The notes beneath the pieces are model-generated. The model saw nothing but the letters and a program-made list of their open reading frames with translations, was not told the DNA's origin and did not search any database. 64,000 nt of DNA from positions 372,001-436,000 of the forward strand of contig NZ_CP062310.1 of assembly GCF_014876775.1 (NCBI RefSeq). Reading direction: 5' to 3'. The position numbers and the translations under genes are program-made. The stretch comes from Infirmifilum lucidum (GTDB lineage: Archaea; Thermoproteota; Thermoprotei; Thermofilales; Thermofilaceae). Of the stretch, positions 16,302-25,161 are shown one piece after another; the stretch's first letter is position 1, and each line of letters starts with the position of its first letter.

Positions 16302-18077
16302 TTGAGGCGTTTACTCCCGCCAGTCGTGCTTGCTCTGCTGGTTTTTGTTCTCGCCCAGCCTTCTCTGGTGAGGCATGTCGACCCGTCTCTCGTACCCGAG
16401 GCGGGGCCCGACGCTTTCGCGCTTGCCAGGCTGTACATGTCTTACTCCTCGTACCTGGCGAGCTTTAACTTCTCCCAGGCGAGGGGCATTCTCGCCAATG
16501 CTTCAGCGGCCTACGTGCCCGAGCGTCTTAGGCTGGCTTACCGGAGGATGAACGAGCTCCTCGACTCCTATACGAGTACACTGAACAGGAGCAAGGCGTT
16601 GCTAGACCTTGCAGAGGCTTTTTACGTGAGGGGTGACTGCAATGCGTCTCTCGCCGTGCTTAGGAACGCCTCCACAAGTATAAGGGTTGCGGAGACGCAG
16701 TACTACGACGTTGAGGCGGCTGTGAGTGTCCTACGCTCTCTGGGCCTGCCTGGAGAGGCGTTGAACCAGGTGCTCTCTAGACTCAGGGCCGCGCTCGACG
16801 CGCTCGAGGAGAGGTATTATAGGCTTCTCGACGAGGTTCAGAGAGCCTCTGACACCTCCATCGGGGCGTCTCTAGAGATTGAGGTTTCTCGGACTGAAGT
16901 ATTCTACGGCGAGTACTTGGGCGTTAGTGGGAGGCTTGTCTCGGTGTACGGGTGGGGTGTTGCTGGCAGGCCTGTCTACGTGTACTTCGGCTCGGAGAAG
17001 TATACTGTTGTTACTGACGGGGACGGCAGGTTTAGCGTGTGGTTCCCTGTTAGGGTTTACCAGACCCCTGTTAGAGTGTACGCAGAGTTCCTGTCAGATG
17101 GTGTTTACAAGTATGCGAGGTCTCCCGAAGTCTACGTCAATGTCGTCTTCTTCAAGCCCACACTGGAGGCCTGGCTTGATAACTCTACATGCCTCCCCGG
17201 GAGGAGTTTCTCGCTTCACGTGAGGGCAGAGGAGGGGTTAGAAGTGGCTGTTGATGGGCCGTTCGGGTTTAACGCGAGCTTCATCTCAGACGGCTCGATC
17301 CACAACTTCTCAGTGCCTGTCCCCGCCTCGGCCCGGGAAGGCCTGTACACCATTAGGGTTACGAGCTCCCCTCTGGGCAGAATTGCCCCCGGGCTTGTCA
17401 GCTTGAGCGTAAAAGTTGCCAGGCTTACGCCACGCGTCGAGGTCAGTGCTCCCAGTTTCCTACTCACGGGCTTTACCTATACTCTCTCTGTCTCGCCTAG
17501 TGTGGAGTCACGAGTCGATGTTTACCCTGCCCCGGGGGTCTTCGCTTCAGCCACGGGGTACAACGTCTCTCTAAGCGTCCCCTACACTTACCTTGACAGG
17601 AGTGTTAGAGTCGTCCTGCACATCTCCCCCCTAGACCCGGGGTACAGGGACGTCGATGTAGAGCTAGAGCTACCGGTCTACAACACCTTGGCCTTCCTCC
17701 CCGCCGTGGGCGTGACGCTCCTCGCATTCCTAGTCATGCTCCCCAGACCAGTGGAGGCCATCCGGGCGCGTCGTGTTGCCGAAGAGCCTCAGCCCGCGCG
17801 TGCAGTGACGGCACGCGAGGAGGAGGGGTTAAAGGGCCTCTTCCAGTCTCTGGTACAGCTTCTAGAGAGGGTCACTGGTGTAAGGTTTGAGCCTAGCTAC
17901 ACTCTAAGAGAGTATCTGAGCGCAATTAAGGGTAGAGTCTCTGAGGCTCTGTGGGCACCTGTGAGATCCTTCATGCTGAAGCTCGAAGTCGTGCTTTACA
18001 GCCAGCTTGAGGGCGAGAGGCACCTGATTGAGAGGATAATTAGGGCATTTACGAGCATTCTAGGTGGTGGGGGTTGA
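16302..18077 (+). CDS. Secreted/membrane protein with Ig-like region and DUF4129-like tail
   Basis: A 591-residue protein starting at TTG. A signal-type helix (residues 3-19) is followed by an extracytoplasmic helical region rich in N-x-S/T sites (about 35-185), and a beta-rich part follows (about 190-455) that looks like repeated Ig/carboxypeptidase-regulatory-like modules (GRPVYVYFGSEKYTVVTDGDGRF). A transmembrane helix at about 462-482 leads to a cytoplasmic tail of ~105 residues. The tail resembles the DUF4129 region found beside MoxR/DUF58 genes in archaea and actinobacteria. It overlaps the next gene by four bases. The cluster is thought to serve folding or assembly of surface complexes; the exact role is unknown. 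Confidence 0.65.
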   Translation: MRRLLPPVVLALLVFVLAQPSLVRHVDPSLVPEAGPDAFALARLYMSYSSYLASFNFSQARGILANASAAYVPERLRLAYRRMNELLDSYTSTLNRSKALLDLAEAFYVRGDCNASLAVLRNASTSIRVAETQYYDVEAAVSVLRSLGLPGEALNQVLSRLRAALDALEERYYRLLDEVQRASDTSIGASLEIEVSRTEVFYGEYLGVSGRLVSVYGWGVAGRPVYVYFGSEKYTVVTDGDGRFSVWFPVRVYQTPVRVYAEFLSDGVYKYARSPEVYVNVVFFKPTLEAWLDNSTCLPGRSFSLHVRAEEGLEVAVDGPFGFNASFISDGSIHNFSVPVPASAREGLYTIRVTSSPLGRIAPGLVSLSVKVARLTPRVEVSAPSFLLTGFTYTLSVSPSVESRVDVYPAPGVFASATGYNVSLSVPYTYLDRSVRVVLHISPLDPGYRDVDVELELPVYNTLAFLPAVGVTLLAFLVMLPRPVEAIRARRVAEEPQPARAVTAREEEGLKGLFQSLVQLLERVTGVRFEPSYTLREYLSAIKGRVSEALWAPVRSFMLKLEVVLYSQLEGERHLIERIIRAFTSILGGGG

Positions 18078-18967
18078 AGGGTTATATTCTGCTGGGCGTG
18101 GGGCTGTCTCTGGCTGTACTGCTCCTACTGGTGGCCTTTATACCCTCTACAGACGACTTCTCGCCTGATAACCCTCTCTGGAATGGGCTCACAACGTTCT
18201 GCCAGGAGTTTAACGCTAGTGTTGTAGACGTCGGGAACATAAGGGGGCTCCCGCGCGGGGTTGTCCTGTTCATAGTGGGGCCCTCGGCTAACCTCTCTAC
18301 AGTCAATGCTCTCGAGCTGAGGAGGTTCGTAGAGAGGGGCGGGGTGCTCGTAGTTGCAGACGACTTCGGCTCCGGGAACTCTATACTGGGGGCTTTAGGG
18401 GCGTCGACGCGTATTAGGGGTGGGCTCCTGGAAGACGGGGTCTTCATGTATAGGTCTCCTTACCTTCCACGGGCTCTCGCGCGTGTAAATGGTAGTACAC
18501 TGGAGCTCTACCTGAACTATGCTAGTGTACTGGAGCCCGGTGGCAGTGGTGTCTGCCTCGCCTACTCTTCGCCTTTCAGCTGCCTAGACGTAGATTTTAA
18601 CGGGGTTTGCGACAGGGGGGAGCCTCACGGGCCTTTCTGTGTAGCCTACATGGAGCCTATTGATTCTGGCAGGCTTGTCGTGTTTTCGGATGCGTCAATT
18701 TTTATTAACTCGATGGTTAATCTAGGTGGGAACTCTGCTATGATCAAAAATTTAGTTGGTTCTAGGAGTGTCTACGTGCTAGTAGGCCTCTGGGACGCCG
18801 GCACGTATACTCGCGCTAGGTCTCTGCTTTTAGGGGTTCTAGGCCTGGTTTATGGTTCCTCCCTGAGGTACATAAGCGTCCCTCTCACAGGCCTGTTAAT
18901 GTACGCTCTTTCCCTGGCGATTTCTAGGAGGATTCGAAAGCTTATTGGTGCCAGGCATGGAGTATAA
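18074..18967 (+). CDS. DUF4350-like membrane protein of the MoxR operon
   Basis: A 297-residue protein. A helix at residues 5-22 is followed by STDDFSPDNPLWNGL, then a Rossmann-like extracytoplasmic domain with VVLFIVGPSANLS, LRRFVERGGVLVVADDFGSGN and RLVVFSDASIFIN. This is the pattern of DUF4350 proteins, which resemble a GATase-like fold and occur in MoxR-DUF58 operons. A hydrophobic stretch near 273-287 anchors the C-terminus. The TTG start at 18074 sits on the preceding stop, and its own 3' end overlaps the MoxR gene, so all are co-translated. The family match is from sequence pattern; biochemical function is unknown in the family. Confidence 0.7.
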   Translation: MKGYILLGVGLSLAVLLLLVAFIPSTDDFSPDNPLWNGLTTFCQEFNASVVDVGNIRGLPRGVVLFIVGPSANLSTVNALELRRFVERGGVLVVADDFGSGNSILGALGASTRIRGGLLEDGVFMYRSPYLPRALARVNGSTLELYLNYASVLEPGGSGVCLAYSSPFSCLDVDFNGVCDRGEPHGPFCVAYMEPIDSGRLVVFSDASIFINSMVNLGGNSAMIKNLVGSRSVYVLVGLWDAGTYTRARSLLLGVLGLVYGSSLRYISVPLTGLLMYALSLAISRRIRKLIGARHGV

Positions 18968-19985
18968 GGTGGGTGCTTTGCGGGAGGAGAGTGTAGGAAA
19001 CTCTGCTTTCACGGCTGAGGCTAAGGCTTTCCTAGTGCGGGCTTCTGAAATTCTGAATAAGCTTGACTCCTACATTGTGGGCTACGACGACCTTAAGAAG
19101 CTACTCCTCGTGGCCGCGCTGACAGGGGGGCATATTTTCATCGAGGGACCCCCCGGGACTGGGAAGACTAGCGTTGCCAGAGTCTTCGCGAGCCTGATTG
19201 GGGGCTCGTTCAAGCGTGTCCAGATGACGCCCGACCTCCTGCCGAGCGACATCATAGGTACGTACTACTTCGACTTGAAGAGGGGTGAGTGGGTTCTGAG
19301 AAAAGGCCCCATTTTTACGAACGTATTGTTTATCGATGAGTTGAATAGGGCGCCTCCCAGAACCCAGAGCGCCCTCCTCCAGGCCATGCAGGAGAGGGAG
19401 GTTAGCATCGAGGGCGTTAGACACGCACTGCCTAAGCCATTCCTCGTGCTTGCATCCCAGATGCCAGTTGGGAGTGAGGGCACCTACCCTTTAACGCCCG
19501 TGCTTGTTGACAGGTTTGCTTACGGGTACCAGACGTCCTACCCTGACGAGGGGCTTGAGGCCACGATCATTGATATCTCAGACGCTGTGGAGTCTGTCTT
19601 AGAGGTGCCTTCGGGTGAGGCACCTTCAAAGCTTAGGCCTGTTATTAGCCAGGAGGAGCTTCTCAGGGCCTCAGAGCTCATGAAGACAGTCTACGTCTCG
19701 GAGAAGATCACGAGGTACATCGTTAGCCTTGTGGGCTTCATTAGGCGCTCTAGCGAGGTTCTCCTGGGGCCCTCGCCTAGGGCTAGTATCTGGCTCTACA
19801 GGGGGGCTAGGGCTCTCGCATTCCTGGAGGGTAGGGGGTTCGTCGTCCCGGACGACGTGAAGAGTGTTGCGCGTTACGTCCTAGCGCATAGGATTGTTTT
19901 GAAGCCTGAGTCCCAGTCTGAGGGTGTCTCGCCTCTAGACGTCGTGGAGAGGGCTCTGAAGAGCGTGGAGGTTCCAAAGGTATGA
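18945..19985 (+). CDS. MoxR-type AAA+ ATPase
   Basis: A 346-residue MoxR-family AAA+ ATPase. Walker A is GPPGTGKTSVARVFASLIGG, Walker B is VLFIDELNRAPPRTQSALLQAMQE, and the sensor-1/helix-2 insert region reads LASQMPVGSEGTYPLTPVLVDRF. A lid domain with RASIWLYRGARALAFLEGR completes the family plan. MoxR proteins act as chaperone-like ATPases for assembly or maturation of protein complexes, typically with a DUF58/VWA partner as here. The TTG at 18945 follows an AGGAGG at 18927-18932 at about 12 bases; an ATG at 18957 is the alternative. It overlaps the DUF58 gene by four bases (ATGA). Confidence 0.92.
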   Translation: MVPGMEYKVGALREESVGNSAFTAEAKAFLVRASEILNKLDSYIVGYDDLKKLLLVAALTGGHIFIEGPPGTGKTSVARVFASLIGGSFKRVQMTPDLLPSDIIGTYYFDLKRGEWVLRKGPIFTNVLFIDELNRAPPRTQSALLQAMQEREVSIEGVRHALPKPFLVLASQMPVGSEGTYPLTPVLVDRFAYGYQTSYPDEGLEATIIDISDAVESVLEVPSGEAPSKLRPVISQEELLRASELMKTVYVSEKITRYIVSLVGFIRRSSEVLLGPSPRASIWLYRGARALAFLEGRGFVVPDDVKSVARYVLAHRIVLKPESQSEGVSPLDVVERALKSVEVPKV

Positions 19986-21262
19986 AGGTCTCCCCCACGG
20001 AGCGCGGCGTAGCTTTCCTAGCCATGTTGTCTTTCTTCTGGGCTTCAACTATTCTCCTCCAGGACCAGTTACTGGCTTTGTTTGCCGCCGTAGCGTCTGT
20101 TGTCTACGTCTTCGACTTATCCAGGCTTCTCCTCGACGCGCGCAGGCTAGTGCTCGAGGTTAGGGGTGAGCCTGTCCAAGAGGTGTGGGTGTGGGAGAGG
20201 CCGGGGTTTGAGGTCTTGGCTGGGCTATTCTTCGAGCCCGTAGGCTTGCCGGCGTGGCTGGCCGTCGGGGACGTTGAGGCTAGGGGTAGAGTGTTGGCGT
20301 ACCGTTTTGAAGCCGCGTTCAAGTACAGTGGAGTTTACAGTGTCGAGAAGATTACCGCTAGGGTGTACAGCAGGCTGGGCTTATTCGAGCTACTGGAGGA
20401 AGTGCCCGTGGGAGTCACCTTCCGCGTCAAGCCCGCCACGCTGCTCTGGCTTCAAAGAGCGCTCGCGCTGCTCGGGGTTGGGGGTAGCTTTAAGGCTGCT
20501 GTACCGCAGGAGGCTTTGTCCCAGGTTGTCTACTTGAGGTCTACGCCGGAGGAGTACGTTGGCAGCAGAGAGTACCAGCCTGGCGACGACCTGAAGTTTA
20601 TCGACTGGAAGTCTACAGCGAGGAGGCAGTTGCTGTTCGTGAAGGAGTTCCGGGGAGGGTTCGGGTTCCAGCCTCTCTTGGTATTCGACCTCAGGTGTAC
20701 GGGCCCCTACACGTGCGACGCTGTTGCCTCGGCTGTTCTGTCGCTGGCCGTAGGGCTTGTCTCACACGGTGTACAAGCCTCCGGCGTTTATGAGACTGAC
20801 ACGGGGAGGTTCTTTTCTTTCAACACTACTCAGGGGCTTCTCGCCTACGTTGTGGGGAGGGTTCTAGAGTCCAGAATTGTGGAGGAGCTGGATATATACG
20901 AGTTTATCGAGCCACAGACGATCGACGAGATACGTGGAGTTTTGAAGAAAGTTGCCGGCTTGAACCCTGGGTTTGGGGCGCAGGAGGGGACTCTAGCCCA
21001 CGGGAATGTTGTCTACGTCACCTCGCTCCTACACGCTACCGGCGAGGTGCTGGACTTCGCATCCCGCGTTGCCAGGAGTGGCGGGATCTTGAGCCTTGTT
21101 GTGCCAGCTGAGCCCTGGCTGGACGCCCGCGACGATGTTGAGGCTGAGAGAGTTAAGTCCAGTTTTCATAAGGCGACGAGGAAACTGTCTTCTCTGGGCG
21201 TTAACGTGTTTCTCTGCAGGAAGGAGATCCAGAAGACTCTCGTCATCGAGCCTTCCATCTGA
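19982..21262 (+). CDS. DUF58 protein, MoxR partner
   Basis: A 426-residue protein with one or two N-terminal helices (residues 10-45), a beta-rich middle domain, and the DUF58 hallmark REYQPGDDLKFIDWKSTARR at about residues 196-215. The VWA-like fold after it (LLVFDLRC) would bind metal or substrate. DUF58 proteins almost always pair with MoxR ATPases and are proposed to mediate target recognition. The ATG overlaps the MoxR stop as ATGA, so the two are translated together. The gene ends the MoxR operon; the next 320 bases have no plus-strand gene. Confidence 0.88.
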   Translation: MKVSPTERGVAFLAMLSFFWASTILLQDQLLALFAAVASVVYVFDLSRLLLDARRLVLEVRGEPVQEVWVWERPGFEVLAGLFFEPVGLPAWLAVGDVEARGRVLAYRFEAAFKYSGVYSVEKITARVYSRLGLFELLEEVPVGVTFRVKPATLLWLQRALALLGVGGSFKAAVPQEALSQVVYLRSTPEEYVGSREYQPGDDLKFIDWKSTARRQLLFVKEFRGGFGFQPLLVFDLRCTGPYTCDAVASAVLSLAVGLVSHGVQASGVYETDTGRFFSFNTTQGLLAYVVGRVLESRIVEELDIYEFIEPQTIDEIRGVLKKVAGLNPGFGAQEGTLAHGNVVYVTSLLHATGEVLDFASRVARSGGILSLVVPAEPWLDARDDVEAERVKSSFHKATRKLSSLGVNVFLCRKEIQKTLVIEPSI

Positions 21263-21586
21263 AGAAGTGACGGGAAATCATGCCGGGTTTTTCCGTCAGG
21301 GAGTGCCGCGGACGCACTATCCCATCTAAGTGCGTGGAGAGAGCGGGTGGCTACGACCACTCGAGCTCCTCTAGGAGCCTTTCTGCACTTCTTAGAGCTT
21401 TCGCCTGGAACCAGCCCTCATAGTAAAACACATGTACTGCTATAACCTCCGGGGTATCGTCCTTCCACCTTCTCGTATGGCGCTGCAGTAGCCCCCAGTT
21501 TTTCTCTTCACACGGGAGAGCTTGGCTCCAAGGAGAGGTTTTTAAGGGAGGTAGTAATATGGGTGATGGGTTGAGGTCTTTCAGGG
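21263..21586. other. Intergenic stretch with promoter of the exporter operon
   Basis: No well-supported gene. A minus-strand open frame of 89 codons (21620-21351) has a plausible last third but a low-complexity first half, no start signal, and overlaps the permease gene, so I do not call it a gene. On the plus strand a TATA-like gtttttaag at about 21537-21545 lies some 45 bases upstream of the permease ATG and is the probable promoter of the ABC exporter operon. Confidence 0.35.
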
Positions 21587-22528
21587 ATGTCCTGTTGGGG
21601 CAGGGTGCTAAGGTCTTCACTACTCTTGGCGAGAGTCTGCTTGAGGGGAGAAGTCCTCAGGATAACCCTGCTCGTCGTCTCCCTGCCGCTTACATTGTCG
21701 TCTATCTACATCGTGGGCTCCTCGGCGCTCGTCCACGAGCTGAGCTTTGTGGCTACTGCAGGCCTCCACTACGCGCCCCGGGAGGCTGGCTGTGTCTGGG
21801 CTAGGGTAGTTTACCTAAACGTGAATGAAGTTAGAGCTGTACCGGTATATCTCGTCGAAGACCTTAATGTCTTCCTTAGCCTCTACGGGTGCAGGGCTAC
21901 ATATGCTAGGGGAGAGAGAAGCGGTGCCCTCGTCAGTGCAGAGCTGTGGGTTCCCGGGTTCATCGCTGAGCTCTCTCTCAACAGGGGGATCTTTAATGCT
22001 AGTGCGGTTGGCTTCGTTGAATGCAGGTACCTTAAAGGCGGCTTTATCGTCGTGAATGCCTCGAGAGGCGTTGGGTGGGTTAAGCTGTGCCCCAGGCACT
22101 CGACTCAGCTTGAGGTTGTAAGCGACTTCGGCGAGAGCTTCTCGGGGGCGATGCTCTTATTAGCGTTCCTTTCTCTCTTGCCATTCGCTGCGGTCTCGCC
22201 CCTGACGCTGTCTAGGGCTGTCGAGTCTCTCTCGAGAGAGCTCTGCGTACTCAGGGGCCAGGGGCTGGGGGTGGACGAGCTTAAGTGCTCTCTCTCCCTG
22301 TCGCTTGCAGCTGTAGCTCTACTCTCGTCCGCCTATGGAGTTGCGGCAGGTGTTGTGCTTGCGCATGGAGCCCTGTGGGCTTTGAGGTTCTTCGGGGTGA
22401 CAGTGTTCTCCAGGCCCCTCCCCCTCTCCTCGCTGCTTCTGCCCTCTGGCGTCTACGCCGCTGTACTGCTCCTGCTCGTTCCGCTGGTAGTCCAGAGCAG
22501 GGTGGGAGAGCTTGAGAATACTTGCTGA
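21587..22528 (+). CDS. FtsX/MacB-like ABC exporter permease 1
   Basis: A 313-residue protein with the FtsX plan. One helix lies near the N-terminus (about residues 24-47), an extracytoplasmic domain of ~140 residues with five cysteines follows, and three C-terminal helices lie at about 187-205, 234-258 and 277-300. The loop LSRELCVLRGQGLGVDELKCSL matches the FtsX segment that contacts the ATPase (compare REIGVLRALGA in the family). It overlaps the second permease by 17 bases. With the ATPase at 25.1 kb it should form a MacB/LolCDE-type machine that acts on lipids, lipoproteins or glycolipids at the outer face. The cargo is unknown. Confidence 0.7.
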   Translation: MSCWGRVLRSSLLLARVCLRGEVLRITLLVVSLPLTLSSIYIVGSSALVHELSFVATAGLHYAPREAGCVWARVVYLNVNEVRAVPVYLVEDLNVFLSLYGCRATYARGERSGALVSAELWVPGFIAELSLNRGIFNASAVGFVECRYLKGGFIVVNASRGVGWVKLCPRHSTQLEVVSDFGESFSGAMLLLAFLSLLPFAAVSPLTLSRAVESLSRELCVLRGQGLGVDELKCSLSLSLAAVALLSSAYGVAAGVVLAHGALWALRFFGVTVFSRPLPLSSLLLPSGVYAAVLLLLVPLVVQSRVGELENTC

Positions 22529-23609
22529 AGTTGCTCGCGTCCTGGGCTTTAAGCTCCACTTGCTAATAATTCTCCAAGTGCTCGTAATGGAGCTGGCAAT
22601 CATTGCCTCTGGCTCTCTCCTACTGGACGTACAGAACTTCTATGACAGCATCCTAGATGCTAGAGGCCCTAGTGTTGTTGTAACGAGCATCTCACTGGCA
22701 CCGTTCACGTCTATAGTAGATGTAGACCAGTTGCGGGGTAAGTTGAAGGGCGTCGAGGGCGTCGCACTGGAGGAAAGGGTCTATGCGCTGGTTAAAATTC
22801 AGCATTCTTCAGCAATCCTCGTGGGCCTTGAAGACCGCGAGCTCGGGAAAATTGCCTCATCGGATAGCCGTGAGGCTAATTGCGTGTTTGTGGGGGAGGA
22901 TTTGGCCCATAAACTGGGCCTAGCTCCTGGAATGGACGTTGTTGCGTACTCGCCCTATACCTCGCTCCCATATGTTCTCCGGATCTGCGGCTTTGCGGGG
23001 AGGCAGCCCTATTCGTGGATGCTTGTCTCGAGGCTCGAGCTTGCCCGCTCTCTCCGCGGCTTGAGGGGTTCACAGGCTTCAGTCGTAGTTGTGCACTCCG
23101 AGGGGGGCGCAGAGGCCGTGCTGGGCGCTCTAGGTATAAGTTCTGCTAGGAGGAGCATCGGTGAGAGAATTTTCTTGGCTGTCAGGAGTACCGGTGGTAA
23201 TTTCAGTGCTAGGCTCTACTCGGCCTATGCTGGGGAGGTTCTCGAGAGGCTTGGCGTACCAGTAGAGGTCTTCTATGCCGTAGTTGTAACTGTGTGCGCG
23301 ACGCTGGCTGTTTCGGCCTCGATGCTGGGGGGCTTTGTGCTCAGTGCTAGAGCCCGCGAGCTCGCAGTCTTGCGGTTATCGGGGGCATCTTCCAGAGCTC
23401 TGAGGGCCTCCCTGATCCTAATGCTTCTAGCCTACTCGTTGCTGGGCGGTGTGCTCTCAAGCCTCGTCCTCAGCCTGCTACCACTTGAGCTACAGCTCCT
23501 GGGCTTCGGCATGAAACTCGGGCCTAAACCGGCGGGCCTGGTGGCGGGCGTAGTACTCGTGTGGGGCTTCGCGTCAGCAAGTATAGCGAGGGGGGAAGCC
23601 TTTGAGTAG
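22512..23609 (+). CDS. FtsX/MacB-like ABC exporter permease 2
   Basis: A 365-residue permease of the FtsX family, clearer than its partner. The N-terminal helix is at about 12-36, the MacB-like periplasmic domain at 40-245 (DVQNFYDSILDARGPSVVVTS, VALEERVYALVKI, VGLEDREL), and three helices follow. The coupling segment is ARELAVLRLSGASSRALRASL. The TTG start at 22512 lies inside the end of permease 1, and its 3' end overlaps the GT-C gene by eight bases, so the operon is tightly packed. Two different permeases with a single ATPase is the LolCDE-like arrangement. Confidence 0.78.
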   Translation: MRILAEVARVLGFKLHLLIILQVLVMELAIIASGSLLLDVQNFYDSILDARGPSVVVTSISLAPFTSIVDVDQLRGKLKGVEGVALEERVYALVKIQHSSAILVGLEDRELGKIASSDSREANCVFVGEDLAHKLGLAPGMDVVAYSPYTSLPYVLRICGFAGRQPYSWMLVSRLELARSLRGLRGSQASVVVVHSEGGAEAVLGALGISSARRSIGERIFLAVRSTGGNFSARLYSAYAGEVLERLGVPVEVFYAVVVTVCATLAVSASMLGGFVLSARARELAVLRLSGASSRALRASLILMLLAYSLLGGVLSSLVLSLLPLELQLLGFGMKLGPKPAGLVAGVVLVWGFASASIARGEAFE

Positions 23610-25161
23610 ACTAGGTGCTTTTCTCCTAGGGCTGGTTCTCTGCACAGGCCTACTACTGCGCCTCGTGCCCTTTCTGGTCACATGGGAGCCTTTCTCGACG
23701 GACGTCTGGCCTCTCATCAGGGCTTCTGAGAAGATTGTTTCCAACCCCGGCGTCAGGATATGGGATGACGCCGCTTTCGACGGGTACAATAACAGGTGGC
23801 CTGGCGTCATTCTGGCGGCAGCGCTAGTCTCCCGAGTCACAGGTGCCAGCCAGTGGTTGGCTTACAGCTTCCTCCTCCTCTCTGCATCCCTCTCGGCCTC
23901 CTCGCTCCTGTTCTACGCCCTTGGGAGACGGGTGTTCAGGGAGAGAATACCTGCCTTAGTCTTGCTCGCTACCTGGCTCTTCTACCCGCCTGTCGCTGTT
24001 TTCTCGGCTACTCTCCTCAAGGAGGTTTACGCGTATCCCTTCCTCTTCGCCCTGCTTCTCATAGCCGCGGGGGGCTCGCGCCGGGACACGCTTCTTGCAG
24101 GTCTCCTCGCAGGGGCGCTAGTCCTGAGTCACCACTTGGCGTCTGTAATGGCCTCTTCGCTACTCCTGGGCACAGCTGTAGTCTGCTTTGCCTTGAAGAA
24201 CGTGGGCTACTGTAGAGGGTCATGCCCTGTGAAGGCTGGCAGGAGTGCCATGCTCGGGCTCCTTGCAGGGGCGTTTTTCTCAGCATACTACCTTGCGTAC
24301 GGCGGAAAGGCCATGCCCTTAAAGCTGGGGCTTCTAGACGCTGTCATGCTCGCCGTCTACGCGTGCTACCTCACCCTGGGAACCGTGGTATATTTGAAGT
24401 TCTCTAGGGTTGGTTACGTCGAAGGGCTTGTCGGCATAGCCGTTGTCGTGTTGTTGCTGTTTTCCTCGAGAACCCCCATCGTCGAAGGGCTCGGAGTTAA
24501 CTACCGGGAGCTACTACCGTATGTGGCCCCCGCTTTCGCCCCGTACGTCTTCCTGGTATCGAGAAAGTACTCCTCCAGGGAGCACTTAGCCCTTGTGTAC
24601 GCGCTGGCAGTCCCGCCGAGCGTTTTTTCGCTATACGTATTCCTTGCAAGGCCCGAGCTGGCCTCTACGCTGCACAGGTTTATGAACTACTACTTCCTCC
24701 CGGCAGGCATACTCCTGGGCGTCGTGGCAAACATGAGGCGGCGAGTCTTCAGAGCTGGTGTAGCGGCCGTCGTGCTTGCGCTCGTCCTCTCTTCCGCGAG
24801 TCTCGTGGCCCTCTCGGCCAGCGGGCGTGGCCCTGCCTTCTACTGGCGGTATAGCAGGTCAGAAGTTTGGGGCCTTGAAGCCATCTCCAAGTTTCTGCCA
24901 GGGGGCTCTGCATGTGGAGACGATAAGGTGTACTACTTTTACGCGGGTGCCGTTAGGGTCGACACTGGCTGTATTTTGGCCCGCTCCTACGCTGGCAAAG
25001 CCACTTCTCCGGGCGCCCCGCTCATCGTCCTCCGGGAGTACTACCTGAGGGGCTACGTTAGCGGCCTGAGCGTCTACCAGGTAGACTCTTTCCTGGCCTC
25101 ACTAGTCGGGTCTAGCAGGGTGTTCGACTCGGGTGAGGTTCTTGTCGCCCTGGACGGATGA
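23602..25161 (+). CDS. GT-C-like polytopic membrane protein inside the exporter operon
   Basis: A 519-residue protein with about 11-12 helices. The first extracytoplasmic loop holds TWEPFSTDVWPLIRASEKIV and DDAAFDGYNNRWPG, with acidic residues in the position typical of GT-C catalytic loops. A soluble C-terminal part of ~100 residues follows the last helix (from about 415). GT-C enzymes take sugars from polyprenyl-phosphate carriers on the outer face. The TTG at 23602 overlaps permease 2, and the ATPase gene starts inside its 3' end. This gene is thus locked between the parts of one ABC exporter, which suggests that the exporter and this enzyme serve one task. The enzyme class is inferred from topology. 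Confidence 0.65.
   Translation: MSRLGAFLLGLVLCTGLLLRLVPFLVTWEPFSTDVWPLIRASEKIVSNPGVRIWDDAAFDGYNNRWPGVILAAALVSRVTGASQWLAYSFLLLSASLSASSLLFYALGRRVFRERIPALVLLATWLFYPPVAVFSATLLKEVYAYPFLFALLLIAAGGSRRDTLLAGLLAGALVLSHHLASVMASSLLLGTAVVCFALKNVGYCRGSCPVKAGRSAMLGLLAGAFFSAYYLAYGGKAMPLKLGLLDAVMLAVYACYLTLGTVVYLKFSRVGYVEGLVGIAVVVLLLFSSRTPIVEGLGVNYRELLPYVAPAFAPYVFLVSRKYSSREHLALVYALAVPPSVFSLYVFLARPELASTLHRFMNYYFLPAGILLGVVANMRRRVFRAGVAAVVLALVLSSASLVALSASGRGPAFYWRYSRSEVWGLEAISKFLPGGSACGDDKVYYFYAGAVRVDTGCILARSYAGKATSPGAPLIVLREYYLRGYVSGLSVYQVDSFLASLVGSSRVFDSGEVLVALDG

Noticed and set aside
21351-21620. Minus-strand 89-codon frame with a plausible last third (EVIAVHVFYYEGWFQAKAL)
   Set aside because: First half is not protein-like, no start signal is seen, and it overlaps the start of permease 1; it could be a gene remnant but support is too weak.
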